Assembly (NCBI GenBank): GCA_016713535.1
Contig: JADJOY010000007.1
Location: forward strand, 124,001-188,000
Reading direction: 5' to 3'
DNA length: 64,000 nucleotides
From: JADJOY01 sp016713535 [NCBI: Deltaproteobacteria bacterium]
Lineage (GTDB): Bacteria; JADJOY01
Shown here: positions 23,030 through 31,528 of the stretch, in pieces
Layout: the number at the start of each line of letters is the position of its first letter
How positions within the stretch are numbered: position 1 is the stretch's first letter
Program-made: the position numbers and the translations under genes
The notes under the pieces: model-generated
Told to the model about the DNA's origin: nothing
Database searches by the model: none
The model's input: the letters and a program-made list of their open reading frames with translations, nothing else

Positions 23030-23195
23030 GTGGCCGCGCCGGATCCGCGGCGAGGCGCCGCGTACCGTGATCGACCGCCTCGGCGGTGCAGCGCCGCCGC
23101 GTATCTCCGGTCGCGCGACGCGCGACCCTCCGACGCGTGATCGGCCGCGTGAGCGCAGGCGACGCTCCGCTCGCGCCACGAGCGGAGTCGGAGAC

Positions 23196-23250
23196 CGGCG
23201 CGTCGCGGCGCGCCGCCACGAGCGAAGCGAGTCTCTCGGGGTGGCACCCG
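23196..23250 (-). repeat. Tail fragment of composite intergenic repeat
   Basis: Contains cgcgtcgcggcgcgccgcc followed by acgagcgaagcgagtctctc and ggggtggcaccc, the inverted tail of the composite repeat seen at 16489, 30066 and 60372. The flanking 22993-23275 interval has no gene. Confidence 0.5.
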
Positions 23251-23275
23251 CGCGCCGCGCGCGCTCCCCGAGCAA

Positions 23276-24409
23276 CTAGGGCGCGACCTGGTCCGCGTAG
23301 GCGCCGCGCGTGTAATAGGCGACGATCGCCGAGCGCGTGAGGCCGGCGACGTGCTCCATGCCGTCGTCGTCGAGGTGGACCTGATCCGGGTCGTTGCTCG
23401 CGAACCACGAGCGGTTCGAGTCGTACTCGAAGTCGCTCTCGACCAGGATCGCGTCGTACTTGCCCGCGAGCGTGCGGATCACGTTGTTGGCCGCGCCGGT
23501 GCCGCCCCTGCGGTCCTCGCGCTTCTCCCCGTGGACCGTCACCAGGACGGGCTTGATGCCGGCGTGGGTCACGTTCTCGAGGACCGTCGTGTAGGCGTCA
23601 CGGAAGATCCCGATGTTCTCGTCGTCGGGATAGAAGAGATAGGCGTGCACGTCGTTGAGCCCGTAGCGCAGGAGAGCGAAGCGCATGCCCGGGAACTCCT
23701 GAACCCCCTCGCGGACCTGGGTGGCTCCCTCGTGGTCCGCGCCGGAGACGTAGGCGATCGGCGTATCGTTCTGAGCACGGTTGGTCACGGTGAAGCTGCC
23801 GAAGAACGACGCCAGCGCAGGATCCTCGTCGAGATAGCTATCGATCGACGTGCGCCGAAAGGGGCTGTGATCGGCGGTGTCGGAGTCGCCGAAGGTCACC
23901 ATGCGTCCCGTGTTGAGGACGAGCGGCAAGCTGAACGCCAGGTTCTTGGGAAAGAACACGCCGAACCGGACCGAGGTCGGCACCGTACTGACGTCGTAGT
24001 CGGGCGGCAGGCCGTCGAGCGCCAGCGTGTAGTTGTCGGCGACCAGGTCGGCGACGTGCGCGACGCCGTCGGCGCCGGTGACCGCCTCGGCCGCGAGGCT
24101 GCCGTTGCGGCTCACGATCACCTTCACCCCCACCAGCGGATCGCCGTGTGGAGATTCGGTGAGGCCGATCGTGATGCCCGAGATCGTCGGTGGCGGCGGC
24201 GGAGGCTCGGGGTCGCCGCCACCGCCTCCACCGCCACCGCCACCGCCGCCACCGCCTCCACCTCCGCCGCCACCGCCGCCACCACCACCTCCCGAGCCAC
24301 CGTCGTCAGGCGGCGGAAAGGCGCTCGAGGTGCCGCCACAGGCCGCGGCGGACGACGTCAGCGCGGCGAGGAGCAGGTAAGCGAGGATGTGACGTCGGGA
24401 CGACTTCAC
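23276..24409 (-). CDS. SGNH-hydrolase-type lipoprotein with polyglycine linker
   Basis: 377 residues. GTG at 24409 follows GGAG. A lipoprotein signal (AYLLLAALTSSAAAC) precedes a linker with 26 glycines in a row. A carboxypeptidase-regulatory-like beta domain (GVKVIVSRNGSLAAEAVTGADG) comes next. The C-terminal domain looks like an SGNH/GDSL hydrolase: VTFGDSDTAD at the block I position, GLNDVHA like the block III GxND, and DPDQVHLDDDGMEH like the DxxH block V. The GDSD variant has Ser in the expected place. Substrate is unknown; surface carbohydrate esters are possible. Confidence 0.75.
   Translation of the reverse strand: MKSSRRHILAYLLLAALTSSAAACGGTSSAFPPPDDGGSGGGGGGGGGGGGGGGGGGGGGGGGGGDPEPPPPPPTISGITIGLTESPHGDPLVGVKVIVSRNGSLAAEAVTGADGVAHVADLVADNYTLALDGLPPDYDVSTVPTSVRFGVFFPKNLAFSLPLVLNTGRMVTFGDSDTADHSPFRRTSIDSYLDEDPALASFFGSFTVTNRAQNDTPIAYVSGADHEGATQVREGVQEFPGMRFALLRYGLNDVHAYLFYPDDENIGIFRDAYTTVLENVTHAGIKPVLVTVHGEKREDRRGGTGAANNVIRTLAGKYDAILVESDFEYDSNRSWFASNDPDQVHLDDDGMEHVAGLTRSAIVAYYTRGAYADQVAP
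24215..24292. repeat. GGN microsatellite coding 26 glycines
   Basis: 26 consecutive glycine codons (GGC, GGT and GGA mixed) within the lipoprotein gene. The codons are not identical, which limits but does not remove slippage. It probably acts as a flexible spacer between the lipid anchor and the folded domains. Confidence 0.85.
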
Positions 24410-24864
24410 GCGCGGGCTCCGGTGAGAGGGGTGGACGGCGTCGAGGGATCGTCGTCGCTCGCTACCCCGCGATCGCCGGGAGGACGGACGCAACTCGAAG
24501 CTGCGCTCGCTACGACGCGGTGCGGCAAACCCTGTCCATTATAGCCCGAAGTAATCCCGTCGCAAATGATAAATTTTCCCGTACGAATTCGACATGCTGT
24601 CCCGTTCGGGCTCGATCCACCCGGTTTCGACGGCGATTCGTGGGCGCCGATCCGGTGTTCGAGCCGCGCCAGGGCGCCGCACGGTTCGGTGAAGGGTCCG
24701 TCTGGACGAGAGTCGGCCTTCGAGTCGCGAGGGTCGGCGCGAACATGGCCCATCACCCTCGGATCCGTGTGGTCGAAAGCCCGCGCTCGCTCTGTTACCC
24801 TTGCCGGCCCTTCGCGTCCGGCGGCGGACGTACCACGATCGGAATCTCGATCCGAGAGGCACCG
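24410..24864. other. Intergenic region with AT-rich island
   Basis: A 455-bp divergent region between the SGNH lipoprotein and the oligoribonuclease. Bases about 24536-24597 are conspicuously AT-rich for this sequence (ttatag, aaatgataaatttt), suggesting promoter DNA, though I cannot pick a convincing -35/-10 pair. No gene is seen. Confidence 0.45.
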
Positions 24865-25488
24865 TTGGCCACAGGGTTCAGCAAAGATCGCTCGAACATC
24901 TATTTCTGGTTCGACTCCGAGTACACCACGCTCGAGCTCGACAAGGCCTGTCTTCTCCAGGTCGCGCTGGTCATCACCGATTCCGAGCTCAAGCGGCTGA
25001 CCACCGACCCCGGCCTCTCCATGTACGTCCGGCTCCCGCCCGGCCACGAGCCGGCGGCGTGGGTGAAGGAGAACCAGGCGGACGTGCTGAAGGGGTCGGC
25101 GGCCCAGGGGCTGCCTGTCCTCGAGGTGGACCGCCGCCTCGCTCAATACGTCGACAACGCCATCGGACCTCCGGGAGATTCCGAGCGCTTCCGGCCCATC
25201 CTGGCCGGCAACAGCATCCACTCGGACTGGATCCTGGTGCGACGCTTCCTGCCCGAATTCGTGCGGCGCATGAACTACCGCCTGCTCGACGTGACGGGCC
25301 TGAAGCTCCAGTGGGACCAGTACTGGAAGGGCGACCGATTCGACAAGGACACCCCGGAGCAGATCCGGCGCTTCTTCCCCGAGGCGCAGCTCGACGCCAC
25401 GTCGGTTCGTCACGACGCGTTCTTCGACGCGCAGGCTTCGATCGCCGAGCTCGCCTATTACCGCTCGCGTCTCGAGATGCGTCGCTGA
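24865..25488 (+). CDS. orn: Oligoribonuclease-like 3'-5' exonuclease (DEDDh)
   Basis: 207 residues, close to the roughly 180 of Orn, which degrades 2-5-nt RNA to mononucleotides. DEDDh motifs are in place: FDSE (Asp17, Glu19), GNSIHSDWILVRRFLPE matching the Orn GNSIxxDRxFL block, LLDVTGLK, and HDAFFDAQASIAELAYYR with the catalytic His and last Asp. The ExoI motif is unusual (DSEYTTLELDK rather than DLEMTGL). The TTG at 24865 has GAGAGG six bases upstream; an earlier ATG at 24744 would add a non-homologous leader. Confidence 0.82.
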   Translation: MATGFSKDRSNIYFWFDSEYTTLELDKACLLQVALVITDSELKRLTTDPGLSMYVRLPPGHEPAAWVKENQADVLKGSAAQGLPVLEVDRRLAQYVDNAIGPPGDSERFRPILAGNSIHSDWILVRRFLPEFVRRMNYRLLDVTGLKLQWDQYWKGDRFDKDTPEQIRRFFPEAQLDATSVRHDAFFDAQASIAELAYYRSRLEMRR

Positions 25489-25555
25489 CGCGCCGGCGGC
25501 TACATTCAGCGCTCGGGCGGGCCGGCGCGTCCCCGGCGGCCCCGCGGTGCGCCGC

Positions 25556-26458
25556 ATGATCACCGAGACCCGCCTCGTCGACCGTGCCACCGGCCGCCTC
25601 GTCACCGAGGAGGTGTTCGGCGGCGCGATGTTGTCCCTCGCGTACGAGAACTCGGTGGGACGGCGGGTCGGCGGCTGGCCATGGCTACAGCGCGCGATCT
25701 CGCGAATCCTGGGCTGGTACCAATCGAGCCCGCTCTCGGCGCGAGGGATCGCGCCGTTCGTCGCACGATACCGGATCGCGAGCGGCGACTTCGAGGCGCC
25801 GAGCGGCGGCTACCGCACGTTCAACGATTTCTTCTACCGGCGGCTCGCCACCGGCGCGCGCCCCTTCCCCGCCGACCCGGCGGTGCTCGGCGCCGCCGCG
25901 GAAGGCCGGCTCAGCGTCTTTCCGATCGAGGCCGCCGCGGTGCCGATCACGGTGAAGGGCGTGCCGGTGGCCATCGGCGAGCTGCTCGGCTCGCGCGAGC
26001 TGGCCGAACGCCACGTCGGCGGTCACGTCTTCGTGTTCCGTCTCTGCCCCGTCGACTACCACCGATTCCACTTCCCCGACTCCGGCGTGCCGAGCGCCGC
26101 ACGCCGCATCGAGGGCGTGCTGCACTCCGTGCACCCGGTGGCGCAGCGCGTGGTCCCCGATCTGTTCCTGCGCAACGAGCGGCAGGTCGCCACCCTCGTG
26201 AGCGACCACTTCGGCGCGCTGGTCCTCGTCGACGTGGGTGCGATGTGCGTGGGGCGGATCGTCCAGACCTACGAGCCGGGTCAGCCCGTGGCGCGCGGCG
26301 CGGAGAAGGGCTACTTCGCGTTCGGTGGCTCCACGACGATCCTCGTCACCGAGCCCGGACGCGTGATCCCCGACGCCGACCTCCTCGAGCACACCGCGCA
26401 GGGGCTCGAGTCGCTGGTGCGTGTCGGCGAGCCCGTGGGCCGCGCCGACCGCGGCTGA
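25556..26458 (+). CDS. psd: Phosphatidylserine decarboxylase proenzyme
   Basis: 300 residues; makes phosphatidylethanolamine from phosphatidylserine at the membrane. The self-cleavage site is FGGSTT, where Ser259 would become the pyruvoyl group (family LGST/GGST). CPVDYHRFH carries the conserved histidines, and GYRTFNDFFYRRL and GAMCVGRI are family blocks. ATG 25556 was used; an in-frame GTG lies 9 bp upstream, and neither has a clear ribosome binding site. A cupin gene starts 29 bp later in the same direction. Confidence 0.92.
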   Translation: MITETRLVDRATGRLVTEEVFGGAMLSLAYENSVGRRVGGWPWLQRAISRILGWYQSSPLSARGIAPFVARYRIASGDFEAPSGGYRTFNDFFYRRLATGARPFPADPAVLGAAAEGRLSVFPIEAAAVPITVKGVPVAIGELLGSRELAERHVGGHVFVFRLCPVDYHRFHFPDSGVPSAARRIEGVLHSVHPVAQRVVPDLFLRNERQVATLVSDHFGALVLVDVGAMCVGRIVQTYEPGQPVARGAEKGYFAFGGSTTILVTEPGRVIPDADLLEHTAQGLESLVRVGEPVGRADRG

Positions 26459-26487
26459 CGAGCGCGTCCCCCACGATCGGAGCGAGC

Positions 26488-26808
26488 ATGAACGTCGTCG
26501 ATTGGTCGAGCCTGGTGTCGTTCGCGGACGACAAGATGAAGAAGGTGCCGCTCTTCTCGAGCGAGCGGATGTTCTGCGATGTCTACTGCTTCCGTCCCGG
26601 ACAAGAGCAGCGCGCCCACCGTCACGAGGGCTCGGACAAGGTCTACGTGGTGGTTCGCGGCACGGGCACGTTCCGGGTCGGCGACGAGGAGCGCGAGCTG
26701 GTCGCGGGACAGGCGGTGTTCGCGCCGGCTGGCGAGGAGCTCGGCGCGCGCAACACCAGCGGGGACGACCTCGTGGTGCTGGTCACGATGGCGCCCAAGC
26801 CGGCCTGA
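26488..26808 (+). CDS. Small cupin-domain protein
   Basis: 106 residues forming one cupin barrel. Motif 1 is QRAHRHEGSDKVYVVVRGTG with two His and a Glu-like position, and motif 2 is GQAVFAPAGEELGARN, which lacks the usual final His. It probably binds a metal or small ligand; function cannot be assigned. GGAG sits before the ATG. It lies in a co-directional run from psd to the SDR gene. Confidence 0.78.
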   Translation: MNVVDWSSLVSFADDKMKKVPLFSSERMFCDVYCFRPGQEQRAHRHEGSDKVYVVVRGTGTFRVGDEERELVAGQAVFAPAGEELGARNTSGDDLVVLVTMAPKPA

Positions 26809-26864
26809 CACGCCCGCAACCACCCACTGCTTCACCCGACGGCCACCCGAGAGTCGAGGAACCG

Positions 26865-28430
26865 ATGCCGAGCGCGTGGGCCGCGGCTGCCGCCGCGGCG
26901 ATCACCTTCCGGACCGTCGCGGTGCCCATCGTCGCACCCGACATCGACGTCATCCCGACCCATCCCGCGATCTCGTCCCGGGGCTGGGTCGGGTTCGTCG
27001 CGCAGGACGGCAAGAAGCACTGCGAGGTGTCGCTGTGGCGGGTGACGGAGGGGCGCGCCGACGCGGCGTTGCGCCGTCCGTGCGAACGCGGTGACGCGTT
27101 CTACAACATCGTCCCGACGCCGGACGGCGGAGGGGCCGAGCTGGTCGCCCTCGGCGCCGACGGCGTGACTCGTCTCTTCCCGGGTCCCCGCGCCCGCGTG
27201 ATCCGCTCCACCACCTTCGCGGCGGTCGCACCGGTGGTGCGCTCGCCCGGGCCGGAGCTGTGGCTCGCCGACGGCTCGCCCCTGGACCCGCTCCGGGTCG
27301 CGATCCCGAGCTTCAACGACGTGACGATCTGGGAGCGCGAGGCGCCTGCCTCGGCGCCGCCGGCCGACGCCACGGCCGGCGCTGCGCCGGTGCTGCGCGC
27401 CCCCGACGCGTCCGCCACGGGTGCACCCGGAGACGAGCACTGGCATCGCGTCGAGCGCTACCGCGTCCAGGTCGACGCGCGCTACAACCCGCGCATCGGC
27501 CGCGACACGCTCTCCCCCGACTTCGCGATGCTCGCCCACCTGCGCATGCCGAAGTGGGCGCGCGGGGTGGTCGACGCGAGCGGTCAGACCGGGCTCCTCT
27601 ACGCTCTCGAGAACGAGGTCACCGGTGTCCGCGCCGACGACGGCGATAGCTCGGACGCCGAGAGCTTCCGCGTCGAGAAGGTGCTCTTCCCCGACGACCC
27701 GGACGGCAACGATCCGCGCCTGGTGCGCGGCAACCGCATCGGCGACGTCGACGGCGACGGCCAGCTCGACATCGCCATGGTGGCGTCGCGCGGCGGCATC
27801 ACCCGCCTCGAGACCGCCTTCGACGTGTGGTTCGGTCCGCTCGCGGACGGGCTGAAGCGCGAGCCCGACGTGAGCGTTCGTGGCGCCGGCGCCGCCGTGG
27901 GCACCGAGCTGGTGGACGTGGACGGCGACCACCGCCTCGAGGCGGTGCGCCCCAAGGTCGAGGTGTCGATCTCGGCGTTCGTGCGGATCCTGCTGTTCGG
28001 CGAGGTGCGGATCGACTACGAGATCTACGATCTGGCACGAGGCAAGAGCGGCGAGATCCGGCCCTTCTGCACCTTCCCCCGCACCTTCCCGGTGGACCTC
28101 GAGGGACTGTCGGCGAAGGCCGTCCCGCTCTTCACCACCGAGGGCGACTTCGACGGCGACGGGCTCCGCGACGTCCTCACCGGCGAAGGCACCAAGGGCT
28201 ACTCGATCATCCGCGGCCGGCGCGCCGAAGGCGGCCGCTGGTGTCTCGCCGAGGGCGACGGCTCGCCGATCGACGTGGCGAAGGCGGAGGCGCTCACGGT
28301 GCGCGCCCTCGACGACGACGACGCGAGCGACCTGATCGTCGTCCACGGCGCGGGCGGGCACGACTCGACGGTCGCGCTCTTGCTCTCGGCGCGCACCGGC
28401 TCGAGCACGGCGCCCCCATCCCGTCCCTAG
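26865..28430 (+). CDS. VCBS/FG-GAP repeat protein, probably exported
   Basis: 521 residues. A short hydrophobic N-terminus (AWAAAAAAAITF) may be a signal peptide, with a weak basic region. The second half has three calcium-loop repeats typical of FG-GAP/VCBS propellers: DVDGDGQLDIAM, DVDGDHRLEAV and DFDGDGLRDVL. This suggests an extracellular or periplasmic beta-propeller. GAGGA lies before the ATG. The enzymatic or binding role is unknown. Confidence 0.7.
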   Translation: MPSAWAAAAAAAITFRTVAVPIVAPDIDVIPTHPAISSRGWVGFVAQDGKKHCEVSLWRVTEGRADAALRRPCERGDAFYNIVPTPDGGGAELVALGADGVTRLFPGPRARVIRSTTFAAVAPVVRSPGPELWLADGSPLDPLRVAIPSFNDVTIWEREAPASAPPADATAGAAPVLRAPDASATGAPGDEHWHRVERYRVQVDARYNPRIGRDTLSPDFAMLAHLRMPKWARGVVDASGQTGLLYALENEVTGVRADDGDSSDAESFRVEKVLFPDDPDGNDPRLVRGNRIGDVDGDGQLDIAMVASRGGITRLETAFDVWFGPLADGLKREPDVSVRGAGAAVGTELVDVDGDHRLEAVRPKVEVSISAFVRILLFGEVRIDYEIYDLARGKSGEIRPFCTFPRTFPVDLEGLSAKAVPLFTTEGDFDGDGLRDVLTGEGTKGYSIIRGRRAEGGRWCLAEGDGSPIDVAKAEALTVRALDDDDASDLIVVHGAGGHDSTVALLLSARTGSSTAPPSRP

Positions 28431-28436
28431 GAGTCC

Positions 28437-29279
28437 GTGCGTGAAGCGGAGCAGCCGGCATCCGGATCCGCCGAACGCCCGTTATTTTGCCCGGCGAACA
28501 TGAGAGAGCTCCTGCGGGTCGTCGAGGCGCCGCGCCCCTGCTCGTACCTGCCGGGCGAGGTGGCGTCGCTCGAGTACCGGATCATCCCCGAGATCGACCG
28601 CAACACCTACGCGTCGATGCTGACGCGTGGCTACCGGCGCTTCGGCATCCAGTACTTCCGGCCCGCCTGCCGCGGGTGCTGCCGGTGTCGCAGCATCCGG
28701 ATCCGCGTCCCCGACTTCCGCGAGACACGCCGCTACCGGCGGGTGCTCAAGCTCAACCAGGACGTCGACGTCGTGATCCGCGCTCCCGAGCTGACCCGCG
28801 CTCACCTCGAGCTCTATCGCCGCTACCACCGCTTCATGGAGGACCACCGCGAGTGGCCCCATCACGACGGACGGGCACAGAGCTACGCGCAGGCGTTCCT
28901 CCTCGGCGGCGAGGGCTTCGCGCGCGAGGTGGCGTACTACCGCGGCCGTGAGCTGGTGGGTTGCGCGTTCCTCGACGACGTGGGCGACGCCGCGTCGCTG
29001 GTCTACTTCTACTACTCGCCCGACTGGCGCGACGCGAGCCCGGGCGTGTTCTCGATCCTCACCCAGCTTCGCTACGCGCGCGAGCGCGCCTACCGCTACG
29101 CCTACCTGGGTTACTGGATTCCGGAGAACCGCTCGATGTCGTACAAGTCGCAGTATCAACCCCACGAGCTGTTGCTCCGCTATCCGGGCGACGACGAGGC
29201 GCCCGTCTGGGCGGAGCCCACCGAAGCGGCGTCGACGGGCGTCGCCCCCCCTCCCACGATGGAAAGGAACGTCTCATGA
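28437..29279 (+). CDS. bpt: Leucyl/arginyl-tRNA-protein transferase (Bpt/Ate type)
   Basis: 280 residues; transfers leucine or arginine from aminoacyl-tRNA to N-terminal Asp/Glu, marking proteins for ClpS/ClpAP decay. Family marks are CSYLPGE near residue 35, YFRPACRGCCRCRSIRIRV with its Cys cluster, MEDHREWP, and YLGYWIPENRSMSYKSQYQPHEL. GTG 28437 was chosen because AGGAG precedes it at good spacing; ATG 28500 would give a protein 21 residues shorter and still complete. Bpt is more usual than Ate in bacteria, but the specificity is not proven. The stop overlaps the next ATG. Confidence 0.88.
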   Translation: MREAEQPASGSAERPLFCPANMRELLRVVEAPRPCSYLPGEVASLEYRIIPEIDRNTYASMLTRGYRRFGIQYFRPACRGCCRCRSIRIRVPDFRETRRYRRVLKLNQDVDVVIRAPELTRAHLELYRRYHRFMEDHREWPHHDGRAQSYAQAFLLGGEGFAREVAYYRGRELVGCAFLDDVGDAASLVYFYYSPDWRDASPGVFSILTQLRYARERAYRYAYLGYWIPENRSMSYKSQYQPHELLLRYPGDDEAPVWAEPTEAASTGVAPPPTMERNVS

Positions 29280-30058
29280 CGTCGTCTCCCCGCTTCGAAG
29301 GAAAGCACGTCGTCGTGACCGGTGCCGGGACCGGTATCGGACGGGCGATCGCGATCCGCCTCGCCGACGAAGGCGCGCGCCTGACGCTGTTCGCGCGCGA
29401 CGCGGTCCGGCTCGGCGACACGGCGGCCAAGCTCCCCGCCTCCGCGAAGGCCCACGTCTCCTCGCTCGACATCCGCGACCGTGCCGCCGTGGATCGCAGC
29501 TTCGCGGCGGCCGCCGACCACCACGGTCCGATCTTCGGGCTGGTCGCGAACGCGGGGATCGGCGGCGAGAACCGCCCCGGCCCCGAGGATCGCTTCGACG
29601 CCCTGATCGCGACCAACCTGACCGGGACCTACAACTGCGTGCGCGCCGCCGAACGGCACCTCGAGGCGGGTCCGGACCCGCGCCATCTGCTGATGGTGGC
29701 GTCGATCCTCGCGCGCCTCGGCGTGCCCGGTTACACGGGGTACTGCGCATCCAAGGCCGGGATCGTCGGGCTCGCGCGTTCGCTCGCGGCGGAGCTCGCG
29801 CCGCAGAACATCCAGGTCAACGCCGTGCTGCCCGGCTGGGTCGACACCGAGATGGCGCGCCAGGGCATCCACGGCATGGCCGAGGGCATGGGCGTCACCT
29901 ACGACCAGGCTCACGAGATGGCGATGTCGGCGGTGCCCATGCACCGCATGAGCCGCCCCGAGGACATCGCCGGGATGGTCGCGTGGCTGCTCTCTCCGGA
30001 CGCGCGCGGCGTCACCGGTCAGGGCCTCGACATGAACGGCGGCGCGTTCATGAGCTGA
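29276..30058 (+). CDS. Short-chain dehydrogenase/reductase
   Basis: A 260-residue SDR with VVVTGAGTGIGRAIA, NAGIGG, catalytic Ser in LLMVASILA and YCASK. The C-terminal GQGLDMNGGAFMS resembles 3-hydroxyacyl or 3-oxoacyl reductases. Most similar in layout to FabG-like enzymes that set aside a proton-relay Asn (ATNLTGTYN). AAGGA precedes the ATG, which overlaps the transferase gene by 4 bp. Substrate unknown. Confidence 0.88.
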   Translation: MTSSPRFEGKHVVVTGAGTGIGRAIAIRLADEGARLTLFARDAVRLGDTAAKLPASAKAHVSSLDIRDRAAVDRSFAAAADHHGPIFGLVANAGIGGENRPGPEDRFDALIATNLTGTYNCVRAAERHLEAGPDPRHLLMVASILARLGVPGYTGYCASKAGIVGLARSLAAELAPQNIQVNAVLPGWVDTEMARQGIHGMAEGMGVTYDQAHEMAMSAVPMHRMSRPEDIAGMVAWLLSPDARGVTGQGLDMNGGAFMS

Positions 30059-30065
30059 GCGGGTT

Positions 30066-30168
30066 TCTCGGGGGGCTGTTCCAGCCCCCCGCCCGCCGGG
30101 AGTGAATCCCGGCGGGTCCCACCCCCAAGTCACTCGCTGCGCTCGTGGCGTCGCGTTGCGACGCGCCA
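30066..30168 (+). repeat. Composite intergenic hairpin repeat, copy 2
   Basis: Hairpin 1 (GGGGGGCTG with CAGCCCCCC, 30070-30090), hairpin 2 (CCCGCCGGG and CCCGGCGGG around AGTGAAT, 30092-30116), then gtcccaccccc and the tail cactcgctgcgctcgtggcg. It follows the SDR stop directly and could terminate that transcript. Confidence 0.7.
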
Positions 30169-30221
30169 TGGGACGAGTCCACGCGTGGCGCAAGCCGGCC
30201 GAGTGGTTACCCGCGATAGCA

Positions 30222-30348
30222 CGTTCCAGCCCCCCGCCCGCCTGCAGGGCAGGCGCCAAGGGCGCCGTGGTCCCTCGGCGCCGCATTCGGGCGGGTCCCA
30301 CCCCCGAGGCGCCTCGCTTCGCTCGCGGCGTCGCGCTGCGACGCGCCC
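30222..30348 (+). repeat. Degenerate second unit of composite repeat
   Basis: The 20-mer beginning gttccagccccccg at 30078 recurs at 30223, after which hairpin 2 is replaced by other GC-rich palindromes (ggcgccaagggcgcc). The tail returns at 30299-30346 (cccccgaggcgcctcgcttc and so on). With copy 2 it fills the 381-bp gap between the SDR and the convergent lipoprotein gene. Confidence 0.6.
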
Positions 30349-30439
30349 GGCGGCGAGTCCGTTCGTGGCGCGAACGGGCACTGCGCGCGATGCTCCTCGA
30401 CCCGCCCCAAAGGCCGTCGCGCCGGCTACGATGGCGGCG

Positions 30440-31528
30440 CTACGATCCCGCCAGCCACGCCGCCCACGCCGGTTTCTGGGTGCCATCGGCGCGGCGGAGC
30501 CCGCACGACTCGAAGAACGCCACCTGCGGCGGGTTGACCGACCCGGGGGGGAGGCTGCTCAGGTCGGGATCGTGGAGGAAGGCCCAGATCGACCCATCGA
30601 CGGGCAACCCCGCCACGAGCTCGTCGAAGCGCGCGACGAAGCGCGCCTGATCATCCTCGCTCGCCGGGAGGAAGATCAACGACGGCTGCGATGGGTAGCC
30701 GAGCTCCGCGAAGAAGAGCGGGTGGGTGAGCGCGCCGGCTAGGCGGCCGTAGTAGTCGTCGGGCAACGCCACGGCGCTGCCGGTAGCGCCGCCGAGCAGC
30801 GCCGGATAGCTCGAGAGCCCGACGAGATCGAGCTTGGGCTCGAACGGACCCAGCAGCCCGCGGAGGTTGGCCGCGGCCAACGCGGGCCCACCGAAGAAGT
30901 CACGGTAGATCGCCTCGTACTGGAAGTAGACGAACACCCGGGTCTCGGGACGGATCGCCTTGACCCGGTCGTACGCCTCACCCGCGAGCGACGCGAAGTC
31001 GTCGTAGTCGTCCGGGTGCGCGAGAAAATAGCCCTGGATCTCGGTGGCGAGCGAGAGGTACGCGGGTGCGATCTCGCGCGTCAGCCACTCGACCTCGTCG
31101 AGGAACGCGCGCCGGACCTCCGGGTTCGAGAACTTCGCGGCGCCGGTGTACGACGCCGGCAGCGCCACGGTGTCGCGCGCGGGTCCGATCACGGGGAGCA
31201 CCGCGAGCACGAGCTGGAGTCCGCGCTTGCGCGCCTGCACCGCGATCTCGTGGGCGCTCGAGTGGACCGTGACGTTGGCCGGCCCGCCGAGAGACTCCCA
31301 GCCGATCGGCTCGGCGTGGAAGAGCTTGCGGCCGGCTTCGCCGGCGAGGTCGTACGCCTCCCCGAACACGTCGCCGCCACCCACCGACCGCGGCACGAGG
31401 GAGGTCCCGCGGTCGAGCGGACCGCTCGCCTGCCTGACGTCCTCGCTCACCGCTCCGCAGCCGAGCGCCGCGGCCACCCCCAGGGCGACGAGCCACCGCG
31501 CCGAGACGCACCGCGAGCGCGCGTTCAT
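30440..31528 (-). CDS. Lipoprotein with TIM-barrel glycosidase-like domain
   Basis: 362 residues. Signal WLVALGVAAALGC ends in a lipobox. The rest alternates strands and helices as in glycoside-hydrolase barrels: LQLVLAVLPVIG, APAYLSLATEIQGYF with Glu at the usual acid/base place, RVFVYFQYEAI, DLVGLSSYPAL and LFFAELGYPSQ with a Glu at the nucleophile place. A carbohydrate-active role is inferred from this pattern only. The ATG overlaps the TGA of the upstream hydrolase gene (ATGA). Confidence 0.62.
   Translation of the reverse strand: MNARSRCVSARWLVALGVAAALGCGAVSEDVRQASGPLDRGTSLVPRSVGGGDVFGEAYDLAGEAGRKLFHAEPIGWESLGGPANVTVHSSAHEIAVQARKRGLQLVLAVLPVIGPARDTVALPASYTGAAKFSNPEVRRAFLDEVEWLTREIAPAYLSLATEIQGYFLAHPDDYDDFASLAGEAYDRVKAIRPETRVFVYFQYEAIYRDFFGGPALAAANLRGLLGPFEPKLDLVGLSSYPALLGGATGSAVALPDDYYGRLAGALTHPLFFAELGYPSQPSLIFLPASEDDQARFVARFDELVAGLPVDGSIWAFLHDPDLSSLPPGSVNPPQVAFFESCGLRRADGTQKPAWAAWLAGS

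Noticed and set aside
24190-24864. Upstream extension of the oligoribonuclease frame
   Set aside because: It lies over the polyglycine lipoprotein gene and an AT-rich promoter-like region; the TTG with GAGAGG fits the family's length.
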